A stretch of DNA of 64,000 nucleotides from Acanthosepion pharaonis (lineage: Eukaryota; Mollusca; Cephalopoda; Sepiida; Sepiidae). Of this stretch, positions 23,693-35,422 are shown in pieces; the stretch's first letter is position 1, and every line of letters starts with the position of its first letter. The notes below the pieces were generated by a model. That model was not told where the DNA came from. It did not search any database and saw nothing but the letters and a program-made list of their open reading frames with translations. The stretch covers positions 742,001-806,000 of the forward strand of contig CAHIKZ030000126.1 in assembly GCA_903632075.3 (NCBI GenBank), in the 5' to 3' direction. A program made the position numbers and the translations under genes.

Positions 23693-23936
23693 TGCATAGT
23701 GGAGTACCGACCATATAAATATGGTTGGTACCGGGAAGACGAGGTAGGAATCAAGAGATTCAATCCAGAGACTCTGCCGACTGCAACTAAGTCAACACAT
23801 TCTCCAGGAACGGTCTTCCCAAGAATATACAAAAGACTATATATAAATATTGTGTACACTTTCTTGTTTCAATACATTTTGTTCTAAGTACATTTTGTGT
23901 TGTATTATTATTCTATGCATTAGTCAAGTTTCAACA
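23693..23936 (+). mobile_element. Solo-LTR-like insertion within the RTE element
   Basis: The 244-bp block interrupts the RTE reading at matching edges. On the plus strand it begins TGCATAGTGGAGTACC and ends AGTTTCAACA, a TG...CA outline. It contains a TATA-like CTATATATAAATA near 23837. AATT occurs directly before it (23689-23692) and at its end (23936-23939), a possible 4-bp target duplication if the element ends at 23935. A near palindrome, ACCGACCATATAAATATGGT then TGGTACC, lies at 23706-23732. No coding sequence, PBS or second LTR is seen, so a solo LTR is the best guess and a MITE the alternative. Confidence 0.5.
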
Positions 23937-24160
23937 ATTAGTGAACTGTCTTTGCCTTCTGTGGGGTACTGGTTGACTTACAGTAAAGAGGTATCTGGAT
24001 GGAGCTTGTAATTGTACAGGTCATTGTAGTATTTGTTCCCTTATTCAGAATTTCCATTCTGATTACTCAAGCTTGCCATCTTTGTCTTCTATGACAGTTG
24101 CTCTTGGCTGGCTAGCATTGGTAAAGTATTTGAGGGTGTTGTAGGCTTTCTTTTTATTTT

Positions 24161-24719
24161 ATTTTTGATTTTAATTTGAAAATGGAAACAATGAAAATTA
24201 TCAAAATCTCACAAAGAATGAGTCAATGTGAAAATTACTTAGGAGCTTGGAATATCAAGGCATTGTTTTCCAAGTAACTCAAAAGAAGAATACTGATGTT
24301 GGGAGCATTTATTTATGAAAGAACCTGGAAAATCTGTGAAATTTTAAAAAAGAGATCAAAGAATGTTATTGAGGTTATCAGTATCCAACCCATAATTAAC
24401 AACTTGTCAAGTAGTCTGTTATGATATTGATTTGGGGTTAGTAGAGACAAACGCCAAATAACACATAACAATAAAAAGGGTTATAATAGGTTGGTAAAAA
24501 GGTACAGAAATCACCTGAGTAGTCAATAACTAGCTCAGCTAAGAACTTCTCTGTCTATCTGTCTTCTGATATGCCACTATTTAAAGTCTTTGTTCACAGA
24601 CAAGTTCATCTTCAAGAGGGGTGGTAGGTTTCTGACACAACATAGTCGATGAAAGCAACATTACTATTGAAGTTTTAATTCAGTAACAAATATACTATGT
24701 AAAAATCATCTAAATGAAT
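24161..24719. other. Spacer
   Basis: No motif was recognised. The part 24420-24650 is slightly less AT-rich. Confidence 0.3.
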
Positions 24720-25190
24720 GCATTGCAGCAAAAAAAAAGCCATCATTAACTAAGAATATTGAATAAGACAAAGTATTGAATGACATTAGGCAAAAGAACA
24801 TCTGTTATGGGATAATGAAACTGGACAAAAGTGATATATAGTGATAAAAGCAAAATAGAAATGAACAGTGTTCTGAAGAGCAAATGGTACAAGAAACAAT
24901 TCAAAATATACACAAAGACAGTAAAACTTGGAGGTAGAAGTTTGTCTTGCAGTTTCATTAAAAGCAGTGGTACAAAAAAAAGTAAAAATCAAACGAAAAT
25001 TGAATATCAGAAATATATACTAAAGTCTCACCTATTACCATATATAGCAGAAGGTGAAATATTTCAATATAATGGATCACCTTGCTACACATTGCATATA
25101 ACAAAGAAGTTTCTCACTGATAGACATTGCAGGTGTTACAAGGTTCTCCTGCCCAAAGACATGACTTTAACATAATTGAATATGTGTAGA
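24720..25190 (+). pseudogene. Tc1-like transposase fragment
   Basis: An open frame of 114 codons (24831-25175) begins IYSDKSKIEM, matching the IWSDESKFE block that holds the first catalytic aspartate (SDE). It continues with VKLGGRSLSC (VKHGGGSIMVWGC in relatives), YQKYILKSHLLPYI (YxxILxxxLLP), and IFQYNGSPCYTLHITKKFL (FQQDNxPxHTAKxxxxWL). In the last block the second catalytic aspartate has become tyrosine or asparagine. An upstream LTKNI...KNICYG block fits the preceding segment in shifted frames. The PDLNPIE block is not recognisable. TIRs were not identified. Confidence 0.7.
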
Positions 25191-25284
25191 GAGTTGAAAA
25201 TTTGAGTGTGTAACAGAAAAAAAAAAGAATTTGCCAAGATTTTGGAGTTTACTGTCAAGTAGAAAGGTAGAATGATTGTGTGAA

Positions 25285-25920
25285 CATTGTTTGAAAATAA
25301 TTGTTCAAAAAATATTCAAATTGTAAATTGCTTGAATGAAAATTAATCAAAAAGACAATTATACTAAATGATAACTATTTGAAATGCAAAATTCTTTATT
25401 GCAATAAAAATGTAAAACTTAAGAGGAAATACACAAATGATGATTATTCAAAATACAAATATTGTTATTAAAACAGTTTAGTAGGAAATAATCCTTAAGT
25501 TATATGATAATGCACGCAAATAGTCAACTACTGAAGAGTACTCGCTAAAGGATGCCACTAATTTTTTAAGTTTTCCATTTACATTACAGTATTTCTTGGC
25601 ACTATGGATATTTTGGCAAACATACTCTTACTTTTGTAATATGAATTTCTTGCAAGTCTTGTTCTCCTTTAAGAGCATCTAAGAATTTCCATATTGTGGG
25701 ATGATGAGATGACACTTGTGGCAAAAAAAGAAAGCCCTATGTCATCCTTCAAGAGTGTTATTAGTTCTAAGTAAATCAGCATTGACTTTCTCAATGCAAG
25801 GCCACATACATATTCAAACAATTATCATTTAGTATAATTGTCCTTTGGATTAATTTTCATTTAGACAATTTACAATTTGAATAAATGTTTTTCAAATAAT
25901 TGTTTTCAAGCAATTATTTT
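25285..25920 (-). mobile_element. MULE-like DNA transposon, internally deleted, long TIRs
   Basis: The arms 25285-25388 and 25812-25920 are inverted copies of about 105 bp. The shared core includes ATTCAAATTGTAAATTG, ATGAAAATTAATC and GACAATTATACTAAATGATA. Between them lies a decayed C-terminal piece of a MULE-type protein. Long TIRs over 100 bp with such a protein are typical of Mutator-like elements. The total is about 640 bp, so most of the transposase is deleted. A 9-10-bp target duplication could not be confirmed by eye. Confidence 0.65.
25500..25775 (-). pseudogene. MULE-type transposase C-terminal fragment
   Basis: Minus-strand reading gives NNTLEG, a stop, HRAF, then HHPTIWKFLDALK in relatives' alignment (here SSHNMEILRCS and HPTIW-like across frames), then QDLQEIHITKVRVCLP and a WHPLASTQ-like end. 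The NN(A/T)(V/L)EGWHR...HPTIWKFI pattern is the C-terminal hallmark of FLYWCH/MULE-type proteins frequent in molluscs and arthropods. The tryptophan of EGWHR is a stop and frames are broken. Confidence 0.6.
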
Positions 25921-26349
25921 GATAAGGATAAAACATTCATAATGAAACAAGTAGTATTCCTCCCTCTAACATCAAATTGAAGATGTAGTTCTTGTCAATG
26001 GAAGCCATTCTAAATACAGATTAGTGATTTTAATGTTCCTAAATATATAAATAAATGTATTTTATGCAATTTCAGTGTTTTTCCATTAATAAAAGCAGTT
26101 AATTCAAATTTTCCTTTAGTTGCTTATAATTTTTGCATATTATTATATGTCTTATTTTCAGTAACATGATGAATTCAGGTCTATCTCTCTTCTTGCACTG
26201 GGTTCATATGAATACGAAAACTTGCATTAGAGTCCCCAGATAATACTTCTGAAAGTATATTGTCAAATATTCAAAACTTAGCAAAAATTAAGCAACTTCA
26301 TTTTCTTTTTTCTTTTTTTACCTAGGGAGTTCATTTCTTCTATTCACCA
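25921..26349. other. AT-rich spacer
   Basis: Nothing recognised. Confidence 0.3.
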
Positions 26350-26580
26350 TTGTATAGGTTGATGTGTGGGTTGTAAAAAGGACAGTAGCTTGTAATGAGA
26401 AATTGGAGAGTCAAGTTCAAATTTCAGTGAGATTCATTGCATTCACTTGTGTGAAAATCCCCCTTGGGAAAGGTATGGATCCATCACTTCTATCTGGAAA
26501 AATCATTATTATGCAATATTCACTCACAAAAAATGAATTAGTCTTACAATCTAAACAAAATATGTTTTGGCTTTAAATAA
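26350..26580 (+). mobile_element. tRNA-derived SINE
   Basis: A tRNA-like head is followed by the B box AAGTTCAAATTTC at 26413-26425. The body GCATTCACTTGTGTGAAAAT then CCCCCTTGGGAAAGGTATGG is shared with the SINE at 12027-12245, so the two copies belong to one family. The 70-codon open frame across it is not a gene. Confidence 0.6.
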
Positions 26581-27344
26581 CTCACAAAGGGTTGATAAGC
26601 TATAAAAAAATCAATCAATCACCATTGTATATATTGGTTGCATAGTTTTTGGTATATATTTATATATTTTTTTAAATGTCATCATATATTGAAAAGAGAC
26701 ACAAAGAAAAAGAAATCAGTTATTAACAATAACTTCAATACTTTTTGAGTACTGAATCTATTGTCATAACTTATTATCAATTAATATCAAGTTATGATGT
26801 GCATGTGTAAATAAAATGTGATTTTATTTTATTATAGAAGTATTATGTGTGGAGAAAGACTTGGTCCAAAAAAAAAAAGAGGACATATTAAAGATTGTGT
26901 TTTCAAGTTCATTGTTGTAAAAACAATACTGTATCATTGGAGATTATTTCATGTATAGATTTGAAATTTACAAGAAACATTTGCATTGAATTTATAGAAA
27001 AATTATTTTTGTGTTTCCATCCAAGTAATTTTAAAGAAACTCAGGCACAAAAACTGAAAGGTAAAATTTATTTCTCAAAATTGTATTTGATATTTTGTTT
27101 TAGATTCATAAAAACTTAGAGTTACCTCCTGTTCCTCAAGTTCCATGTCTCTTTGATACATAGAGGATCATGGATCACCATAGCTTCCTTTTTTTCTTAA
27201 ATATCTGTAAACTGTACATTGCCATGACTGTTTTTTTTTCTTGGAAAGATAGTAGAGTGATTTCACATTGCCTTCTCCATGGTTTTGAATTTACAGTTGT
27301 CCTTCTTCTAGATTTGTTGCTATCCAAGGCTAGAGAGACCAGTC
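26581..27344. other. AT-rich spacer
   Basis: Two adjacent small open frames (26895-27119, 27170-27352) have no recognisable motif. Confidence 0.3.
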
Positions 27345-27500
27345 TACCCTAGCATTTTACTTATAGCTAGGTGGATGGGGCAAGAAATGGATTTTTGCCT
27401 TTCTCAACATCATGAGGGTGAAATGAGCACAAACTGCCTCAACTGAAATTTGAACCCTGCTTTTTTATTCAATTTTCTATGCTGTTAAACTACCTTAGGA
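27345..27500 (-). mobile_element. tRNA-derived SINE fragment
   Basis: On the minus strand an A-box-like CTAAGGTAGTTTAACAGCAT (27500 downward) precedes a good B box, GGGTTCAAATTTC (27457-27445). A short body, GAGGCAGTTTGTGCTCATTT then CACCCTCATGATGTTGAGAA, follows. It resembles the abundant cephalopod tRNA-SINE layout (GGTTCAAAT...GAGGTCGACTTTGCC...), but is diverged. Confidence 0.5.
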
Positions 27501-27519
27501 AATCCTATTTTGTGTCAAG

Positions 27520-27745
27520 TCTTTTCAAGATATGATCAAGCACAATTTCCACAATGTCCTGTCTTTTGTCATTCTAAGTAATTTTTACTTATTATCATAC
27601 CTCTTTATCTACATTCTGTCATCTATTCATACAAATTCTTTGAGCAGGCTACTTGCTTCAATATATCTTGTGAGTGTTAAATTCTCTCAATCTTCTTTCT
27701 TCATTAAGAAAATTGTGTCTTTCTGATTGTAAGTATAAGTTCTTA
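27520..27745 (-). pseudogene. RTE-like LINE C-terminal fragment
   Basis: Minus-strand reading gives NQKDTIFLMKKED, a stop, ENLTLTRYIEA, then KLLRMTKDRTLWKL. This matches the RTE-like tail (LGHIMRKExLENLTLTGxIEG ... LLRMTKDRxLWRAMI). It aligns at DNA level with 2240-2345. Stops and a frameshift are present. The opposite-strand open frames at 27532-27726 and 27674-27901 are shadows. Confidence 0.65.
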
Positions 27746-28507
27746 TTTTCCTTAAGTCTTCCTCATTGCACATGTTATATCCATAGTATTCTTAGCATTT
27801 TTAGTAAAACCACATCTGTATTGCTTCCAGTCAATGTATTTTTTGAAGAGGTATTATCTATACTAATATATAATATATATATACACATTCTATACTCTTG
27901 AAACTCTTATGACTATACTGATTATCTGTATAAAATTGTGCTGTTTAACAAGCTAAACTAATTAGGGAAAATTTGTTTATGTATGTCAAATATAGATTTT
28001 ATAGATAAAAATTTATTTTTGATAATTTTGCTTTTTGTAGTTTTGTTGGCAAAATATGTTGTTGATTAGTTTATCTCCAAGTGTTGCTGTCTGAACATGT
28101 GCCATTATCTGGTTATAACTTTACAACCTTCTTCTCTTCACTCTCCACACTCTGTTGACAAAGTGGTTCTCTTCCAAGAATTTCTTTAAGAATGATGCCA
28201 TTAGACTGTTGCCAACAATTAGAAAAATGTGTTACATTTGAATTGGGAGAGTAAATATTTGAACCAAGTTCAAAATTATATCATTTTAAGATAGAAGTCA
28301 GTTAATCATCTTGAGCACAGGATTCAACTGCTTAATATTTCATGAACAATTTTGCAAATTTTTAATTAACAATTTTTATATTATTTTTATTGAACTTTTC
28401 ATTGACAGTCATACAAAAATTGATAGTCATACAAAATGTGTCAATTATTTAATCAAAATATTCTGAGCTAATTCTTTCTTTGACATATTTTAAGTTTTAA
28501 ACTGTAT

Positions 28508-28562
28508 CCTTTTCATATGACCATACTGTCTCATAAACTTTTCCTATGACCATAGTGTCTCA
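28508..28562. repeat. Short tandem duplication
   Basis: TATGACCATACTGTCTCATA and TATGACCATAGTGTCTCATT follow each other about 32 bp apart, a two-copy direct repeat. Confidence 0.6.
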
Positions 28563-29432
28563 TTAACCCTTTCAACTACAACCAGTGACACTTTATAGTG
28601 TGACACATTACCACAAATTGACCTAAGAGTAGAAATTTGTTTCTTATAAAATTTATTGTACCAACAGAATAATTATCTACTTTTATGTATTAATTATCAT
28701 GACAACGTTCCATCAGATTTGTTGATTGATTTTGTTTTAATGATTTAATCTTTTGCATTTAGGATTTTAATAGATAAAACAATAGCAAATTAGTTTTGTG
28801 TTTTGGGAAATGTTAGCAAGACTGGGCTTCCATAATTTAGTTGCCTTGCAATTTGCTCAGACATTCGCATCATCATTGCTTTTATTGCTGTTAAAACAAT
28901 TTATGATTATTTAAATTATCATCCTCTTTTTATTAAAAATATAAATAAGCTTTGTGCATAGTTTGGCATGAGGGCTTCAATACTGGAGCCCCAATAAATA
29001 TGCTTAGGTGATTACTAGATGTGTTTTCCATTATAGGTGCATGATTATTTGTGCACACAAACTCACATACACATACAATTGTGTATGTTTCTGTAAAGAT
29101 GTAGACATTGTGTGATATTTCATTTGAGAATTGTAGGAATCAGCCCTTTTCTTTTTGGCAATCTTTGGAACAGTGAAACTGCTCACTTCCACTCTACTAA
29201 TGAAAGAGCAACAGGTGTGATATTACATAAATATTTACTAAGCTTAATCTGGCCAAAGACAACAGTCGTGGAACAACCAATGAAGAATTCTTCTGACTAG
29301 CAATGGTCTAGAAGACTAATTAATGCAAAGTATACTTAATATGAAATATTTCTATCAGAACATGCTTTTCTCTCATAGGATAATTAGTTCAGATGTTATT
29401 CTTGATTAAATCCAAAATAATGTAATATAACT

Positions 29433-29455
29433 TTATATATATATATATATATATA
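29433..29455. repeat. (TA)n microsatellite
   Basis: About eleven TA units. Confidence 0.85.
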
Positions 29456-30364
29456 CTTCCTCATTGTTGCTCACAACTTAGTTTTGAGAAATTTTCTAAT
29501 ATCTTCTGAAAATCATCAACATATTTTTTCTTTAAAAGTTGTCAGTTTTGGAATAAGAATATTTGATTTCTTAAGCAAAAATTAGACAATTTAAAAAATG
29601 TTTTAACATTAATTTTTATTGAAGAACATAATTATCAATTTCTTCCACAATCTTTTATCATATTTCCACTAATTTCATATTTCCATCTCAGAATGTTTTT
29701 TTATCTTTCTCAACAAAAATATTGCACTATGTAACTTTTGCAATCTTAAAAGGAATAGATTTTTTTTTTCACTAAGAGAATCCTGTAATAAATAGTAATC
29801 CAATATTTAGTGAAAAACTTCTCAGTTAAACTGTAACCATTATTGTCTGGACACAAAAAAAAACATGAAATATTTTGTTATTCTGAAAGAATATTATGTC
29901 TTTTCTCTTAACTAATTCCAGATATTTTTTTTATTCACAGCTGCTATCAGTTGGTCTAATATGAAGCATTTATTGTTTGGATCATTTGATTCCCTAAGGA
30001 GCTCATGTTCCAATCCCAACATATATATATAATATCTTTTTGGTGTGTTTGGTGGTGGCTAATTTCACTTGTTCCACATTTACCCACAGTCTACATTGTT
30101 GTAAAATATCCACTTTTCATAGTGCACCAAAAATTGCTTCAATCAGAATATATAAATATGTTCCACAATTTTTTTCTCTTACAGCATCACCTTTAAGTAT
30201 ATTCCTACCAGTCCTTTATAAAAAGTTAATTTTATTCTAAGCCAAATATATCCACTTTTATTATTTCTTATGAAACATTATACTATCAAAACAAATATTA
30301 GTTATGTATTTTCAAATTCTAGAGCATTGAAACTCTGTTCATAAAAATAACTGAATATGTAGCA

Positions 30365-31648
30365 ATTCAAAAATAAGTACACCTTTGCAAAAGAAATTAT
30401 TTAAAATCAATATTTGTTGTGGTTACCTTTTTTTTTTTTTTTACTTCTGTTTATATAGTTTTCTTGACACTGACCTCAAAAGATTTTTATAAACAGTCAG
30501 TGAAATACTTTTTCACTTTAACAGTACACGGTCTTTAAAGTCTGTTTTGTTGAATGATTGTCATTTTTCTACTTTCTGTTTAAGTACATCCTACAATTGC
30601 TCAATAGCATTTAAATCCAGTCCCATGCTAAGACAATTACACAATTTTATCTTTAGCTTCTTAAAAAAACTGCTAACTCCTTAAAAAATGTTTTGGGTCA
30701 TTATCATGGAGGAAAAAATTCTCCTTCTTCCCAAGTGTTTGACTGAAGGTAACATGTGTTCTTTCAATATTTCGATGTATGCTTCAACATTCATGGTTCT
30801 ATTAAGTTCATACAACAGCAAACCACAATGTTTCCAAACTATCATACTTAACTGTTAAAACCAAATATTTTTACTTGTACATTTTACTATGATATCACCA
30901 AACTTGTTGGATGTTATCAGACCCAGATAGGTTAATTTTTGATTCTTCTCACTAAAGCATGCTGTCCTGAAACTTTTCATTTTTATCTTTATTCTCCTAT
31001 GCAAATTTTAAACAATCCTATATGCTATCTAGTTCAGTAGCAGTTTTCTATGCAGTCATTAGATATGTAATCCTATCTTGTTCAGTGAATGTTTAAGTGT
31101 TGTAATCAAAATATCCATGGTACATATATATATTTTTAAAATTTCATTTGTAATATATGCAGCCAATATTTTTGGGATCCTCATCCATTCAATCTCCTGA
31201 TATGAGTAATAGACCTACATTTTTTGTATACTTTTTACTTGTCCACTTTTCTTCCAATCATACACATTTTTGGCAACAGTATTTTTGTTTAACACCAGCC
31301 TAGTGGCCATTTTTTATAGCCCTTGTTTTGTTTGTGCAAATGCATCAATAAATAATGTATTCCTTAAATAATGTAAATAATAAATTCCTTATAAATAATA
31401 TATAAAAAAAATAATATTTAACTTAGAATCAGGAAAGCATTTTTTCCATGTGGAACCATTTTTTATAAAAACATGAATACCTTAGAAACTGTCTTTTTAA
31501 GAACTATTTTAACATTGTATGCTTTATTTATATTCAATTTTACTTAAATCCTCAAGAAAGAATAATCAAGTATAATTTCAAAAATATATTGGCTGTATAG
31601 AATGAAAATAAACTTTTTTCACAGAGGTGTACTATTTTTTTTTTGCAC
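30365..31648 (-). mobile_element. Decayed Tc1-like transposon
   Basis: Near-matching inverted ends exist: AATAAGTACACCTTTGC at about 30370-30389 and, reversed, AATAGTACACCTCTGTG at about 31621-31640. Between them the minus strand carries broken transposase reading. NVEAYIEILKEHMLPSVKHL and GRRRIFSSMIMTQ fit the YxxxLxxxLLP and FQQDNDP regions. MGLDLNAIEQL fits the SPDLNPIENLW block. KSISLTVYKNLLRSVSRKL is the C-terminus. Many stops are present. The length of about 1.3 kb is normal for Tc1 elements. Confidence 0.65.
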
Positions 31649-34600
31649 TTCTACATATACTTTGGGTTTAGTAATAAATAATACTTACTCCTATAAGTCA
31701 AGAGTGTCACTATATTTGCTAAGAAAATGGTCACTGCATTTTCTTCCTTTTTTTATAGAAGAGTAAAAAAGCTGGTGAACCAGAAGTTGCTCATAGTTGG
31801 ACGTTAAAGGCCTGAGGATGTCTTATGTTCGACTAGAAATAATAAAATCCTTGTATATTTGGAGCAGAAGAAAACTAAATTATTATTAAAAAAATATATA
31901 GGGCTGTACTTATTTATGAGTAATAGTTTATGTGGAAGTGACATACAAAAAGTGATTAACATAACCAAGATGGTACAAATGATTTTCAACACATGATTGG
32001 ATTATTTTGAGAACATTTTCTATCTTCAGCATTGAATAACATTTATTATTTGCAAGTAATTTCCTGATTTGAATGCTGTCAGCCTATAACAATTGTGGGC
32101 GTGGAATACAGTAGAATCATTTAAGGTTAAAGAATAATAATAAGAAAACATCTAATAAACAGCCACACAATTTGTTTAGAAATATTTTGTATTTTTGAAA
32201 TACCATATATTTGACAAGGTCAGTTGAGTGTCAAACAAGAAAAAAGTAGGTTGTGGCGGGGGTTATTCACTGAATTGACTAAATAACAACTAGCAAGAAG
32301 GCGAGATTTCCTGCTAAAAAAAAAAAAAAAAACGTTCCTCACTCTAAAATTCTTCAGTGATTTTTTTTTTTTTTTTTTTTTTTGGTAGTGCACAGATATG
32401 GAAGTTCATTCATTCACTGTACCCTCTCTGTCATTGACAAGTAGTTGGCAACATTTCCCTTCTGGGGACAATAAAAATGAACAATACAGACCCTATTGTG
32501 CTATTTATCATTGCAAGAAAAACTTTCTTCTGGTGAAAAGATGGCTTTTGACTTTCAGTGAGAAATTGAAACAGTGTGATAATGAAACAAGCCTCAGCTG
32601 GTCTACCTGACCATGGAACATTGTTTAGGGAGAAATCTTTGAGCATGAAAGTTTCCAAACCACTTTTGATATCATCCAGTTATTTAAAGTACCTTCTTCA
32701 TAAACTATGAAAATATTCTTTCTTATTTTTTGGCGGGGTGGGATTTAATTTACATTTTTATATTTCTTTAAAAAGTATAAAAAATGTTGCTTATTTCCTT
32801 TTATGTTAGAATTAATCAACAAGAATTAGCCAGTTAAGACTTAAATAATTTCATATTGATATAACATCTATTAGAATCAAATCAATAGCCAGGTTTTTCA
32901 ATGAAGTTAGTTAAAACTAAATACCACTAATGTTATCTGACAAGGTAAAACCTTTTAACCTATCTAATACATGCATATATAAACATGTTTGTGTGTAGAT
33001 TTTGTGAATTTTACAAGTACATAAGTGGCTTGGCATCTTGAGATCAGAATATACCAATCTTCAAAGTCAAGATAATGATCATTTAAAAATGTTGTTTTTT
33101 CTTCTTTTTTTTTTATCTACATTCAAATATTGACTGCATATGCCAGAGACAGATTCCAAAGGATCTCACCTCATAAGATGGTCCAGCAATAAACATGAAG
33201 ATGCTTAGATATATACTGAAATGAATTGTAGACCTGCTGAAATGAGACAACTTTTTGTGTTTTTTTCTGGTGTTTTTTGAATTTAAGCATTAAAAGTCTT
33301 GGAATTTTTACTTTCATGTTTTCATTTTACTAATAAAAGGTATCTTGCCTAAGTAATTTTATAATGCAAGCGTATGTTCAGCTCACTGAGGCATTTAAAA
33401 TATTCACTTTAAAAGTGAATCAACTGAAAAAGAACCTTAAAATATTTAGACTTTCCAGTGAAGTTATCTACTTGTTTACTTCTTTTCTATTTTTTTTTTA
33501 ATCTTTCAAAACCTAAAGTTTCATAATTACCAAATATTTGAATTAGGCATGAAAATTGTTAGGTCCTGCCTTTTAATAAACTAATCCTTCTAAAGAACTT
33601 GATAATACAAATAAAAAAAACTGCTAAAAGATTCAAAAACAATATTTACAAATCTTTTAAAAGCATTTCTTATAATTCATCATTTAGTTACTTCTTGTGC
33701 TACTAATTTTTGACAGAACATTTTTGGAGGTTTTTTTTGCTTTCCATCAGCACCTATCACCAAAGAACTGGTTTACTTTGAAAATCTATCAAAATATTTT
33801 TTTTGTGCCTTAGACAGAATCAAGTCAATAAATACTTTTAATTGATTTGAAAATTTGACGACTTCCCAGTTCAGTTGCTCTGTTCAGACATGGACATATT
33901 TTGCCAAAGAAACCCATCATTATTTCTTTTCACTATAATTAAATTTAATTGGGCTTTTAGATTTTGCTCATCTTACAGATTTGTGCATTGATAATCTTTC
34001 TGCAAAATTTCTGTGTATTTTTTTTTCATTTTGGCCTTTAGACATTTTTATTTCCTAGGTACTTTGTTTTTACTTGTATAAGATTTGTTGGTTACTTAGC
34101 CACTTACTTAACTTTCTAACTCTATAGAGTTCTATTTTCTTTAATATCACAAATGTAACTCTTCAAATGATAAGCTTTAAATAAACTCCACTGGCTGTAC
34201 AGATTTATTTAATCATTCATTTATTGTCAAATAGTTCCAATGGTTTGTATTGAGCCACTGAATTTCTGATTGGAGAGATTTCTATTTCTTTTCAATTATT
34301 TCCGTGTTTCTTAAATTGACTATTCGTATTAAAGTGTGGCAAACTAGAAGGTTAAACTTAGTATGGCTTTTAGTTGTCATGACTTAAAATGAATATAGCA
34401 GCCATTGGTACTATTACTAGAAAAATAATAAAGAACAGCATAAATTATCTCTTCTCATTCCTCTACTATCAGTGGCCAAAGGAAACATAAAAATAATTGA
34501 AGATAGGACTGGAATTGGGAACAGAAAATTCTTTTTACACTTAGCATTTTCTTTCTTTCTAGTATAAATACTAACCCACCAACATGTGAGTGGTTATTTA

Positions 34601-35422
34601 TATTGGCATTTACCCTTCCTTAAGTGAATTAGTATTAAATGACTACTAGTCAGATCTGTAACCCCTATTGATAGCTTCAAACACCAACATCAAACAGTCA
34701 ACCATTATAAACATTAAAGAAGTTTGTTGGCAATCTGGTCTAGAGTCACCTTTTGTGCAACACCAATAAACAAAGCATTTCACCACTCGACCAACTCAGC
34801 AATTTTGAACATGTCCACTCTGCAGGCTATTATTATCTATACTTACAGAGATAAATATATTGGAGCCTATTGTGTCTTCTACATAAATTGTAGTTTGAGA
34901 TAAAATTGGGGAAGTGACCCTTCTCAATAAGTGACTACCTAAACATTCATCAACAGTCATCAATAGAATTAAAAAAAAATTATACTGAGAAATTTAGAAT
35001 TGTAAATTGGTTTATAGCAAGTAAATATTTAAAATTATTTTTATGGCACCTCCACATATTTATATGATGGTTTTAAGTTGCAGTCTGAAGAACTTGGGTT
35101 TGTGATACTTATTACAAAGAAGAAAATCAACCATATTTTTGTTAAGTGGTCAGTTTAAAAATAACTTCATACAAATCTGAATAATGAGAGACACTTTCAT
35201 AAAAAAAAAACACATCAAATACTGTCTCCACTTTCTAATGAACTGATGAATTGTGGTTATTTTTTTATTATTATACAAGACCAGCCTCTGCCAAAAAAAA
35301 AGATGAAACACAGGTTTTGTTTACTTCTAAAAATTGTAAAATAATTGGTAATGCATTTACTTCAAAGACAAGTCACTTGAAATAAAATCTTTTTTCTCCT
35401 TACTTGAGTAAAATTAATTTCC
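31649..35422. other. AT-rich stretch, no gene recognised
   Basis: Mixed T-rich sequence. At 34690-34810 the minus strand has TGAGTTGGTCGAGTGGTGAA, like a tRNA A-box region, but no B box pairs with it. At 32440-32480 TTCCCTTCTGGGGACAATAA resembles the 3' end of some cephalopod SINEs. Both are too weak to call. Confidence 0.35.
32316..32383. repeat. A-run and T-run pair
   Basis: A17 at 32316-32332 and T23 at 32361-32383 are separated by 28 bases. The pair could fold as a hairpin stem, or may be two retroposed tails in opposite orientation. Confidence 0.75.

Larger units (their letters stand above)
22190..24160 (-). mobile_element. RTE-like non-LTR retrotransposon, split by an insertion
   Basis: Minus-strand reading from 24155 starts with KKAYNTLKYFTNASQPRATV and IEDKDGKL, the linker between endonuclease and RT. 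It is interrupted at 23936-23693 by an LTR-like insertion, then continues through the full RT and C-terminal tail to about 22190. The endonuclease is missing (5' truncation). The tail holds FKYLRTILSKGSTCNAEIRT, LYGCETWTLLAQA, TIKHWKMSRSGRVTQHNIIG and SWSDNIKEWM-like blocks in broken frames. Opposite-strand open frames in this region are shadows. Confidence 0.8.
27746..30350. other. AT-rich stretch, no gene recognised
   Basis: At 27850 a TCTATACTAATATATAATAT word resembles animal Helitron 5' ends, but no further support was found. The 62-codon frame at 29112-29300 and overlapping frames at 30005-30240 are unrecognised. Confidence 0.35.

Noticed and set aside
24746..24992. Two minus-strand hydrophobic frames resembling membrane proteins
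   Set aside because: Antisense to the Tc1-like transposase fragment, which has recognisable motifs in the plus frame.
27841..27905. Helitron 5' end (TCTATACTAATATATAATAT)
   Set aside because: One AT-rich word only; no 3' hairpin or CTRR end found.
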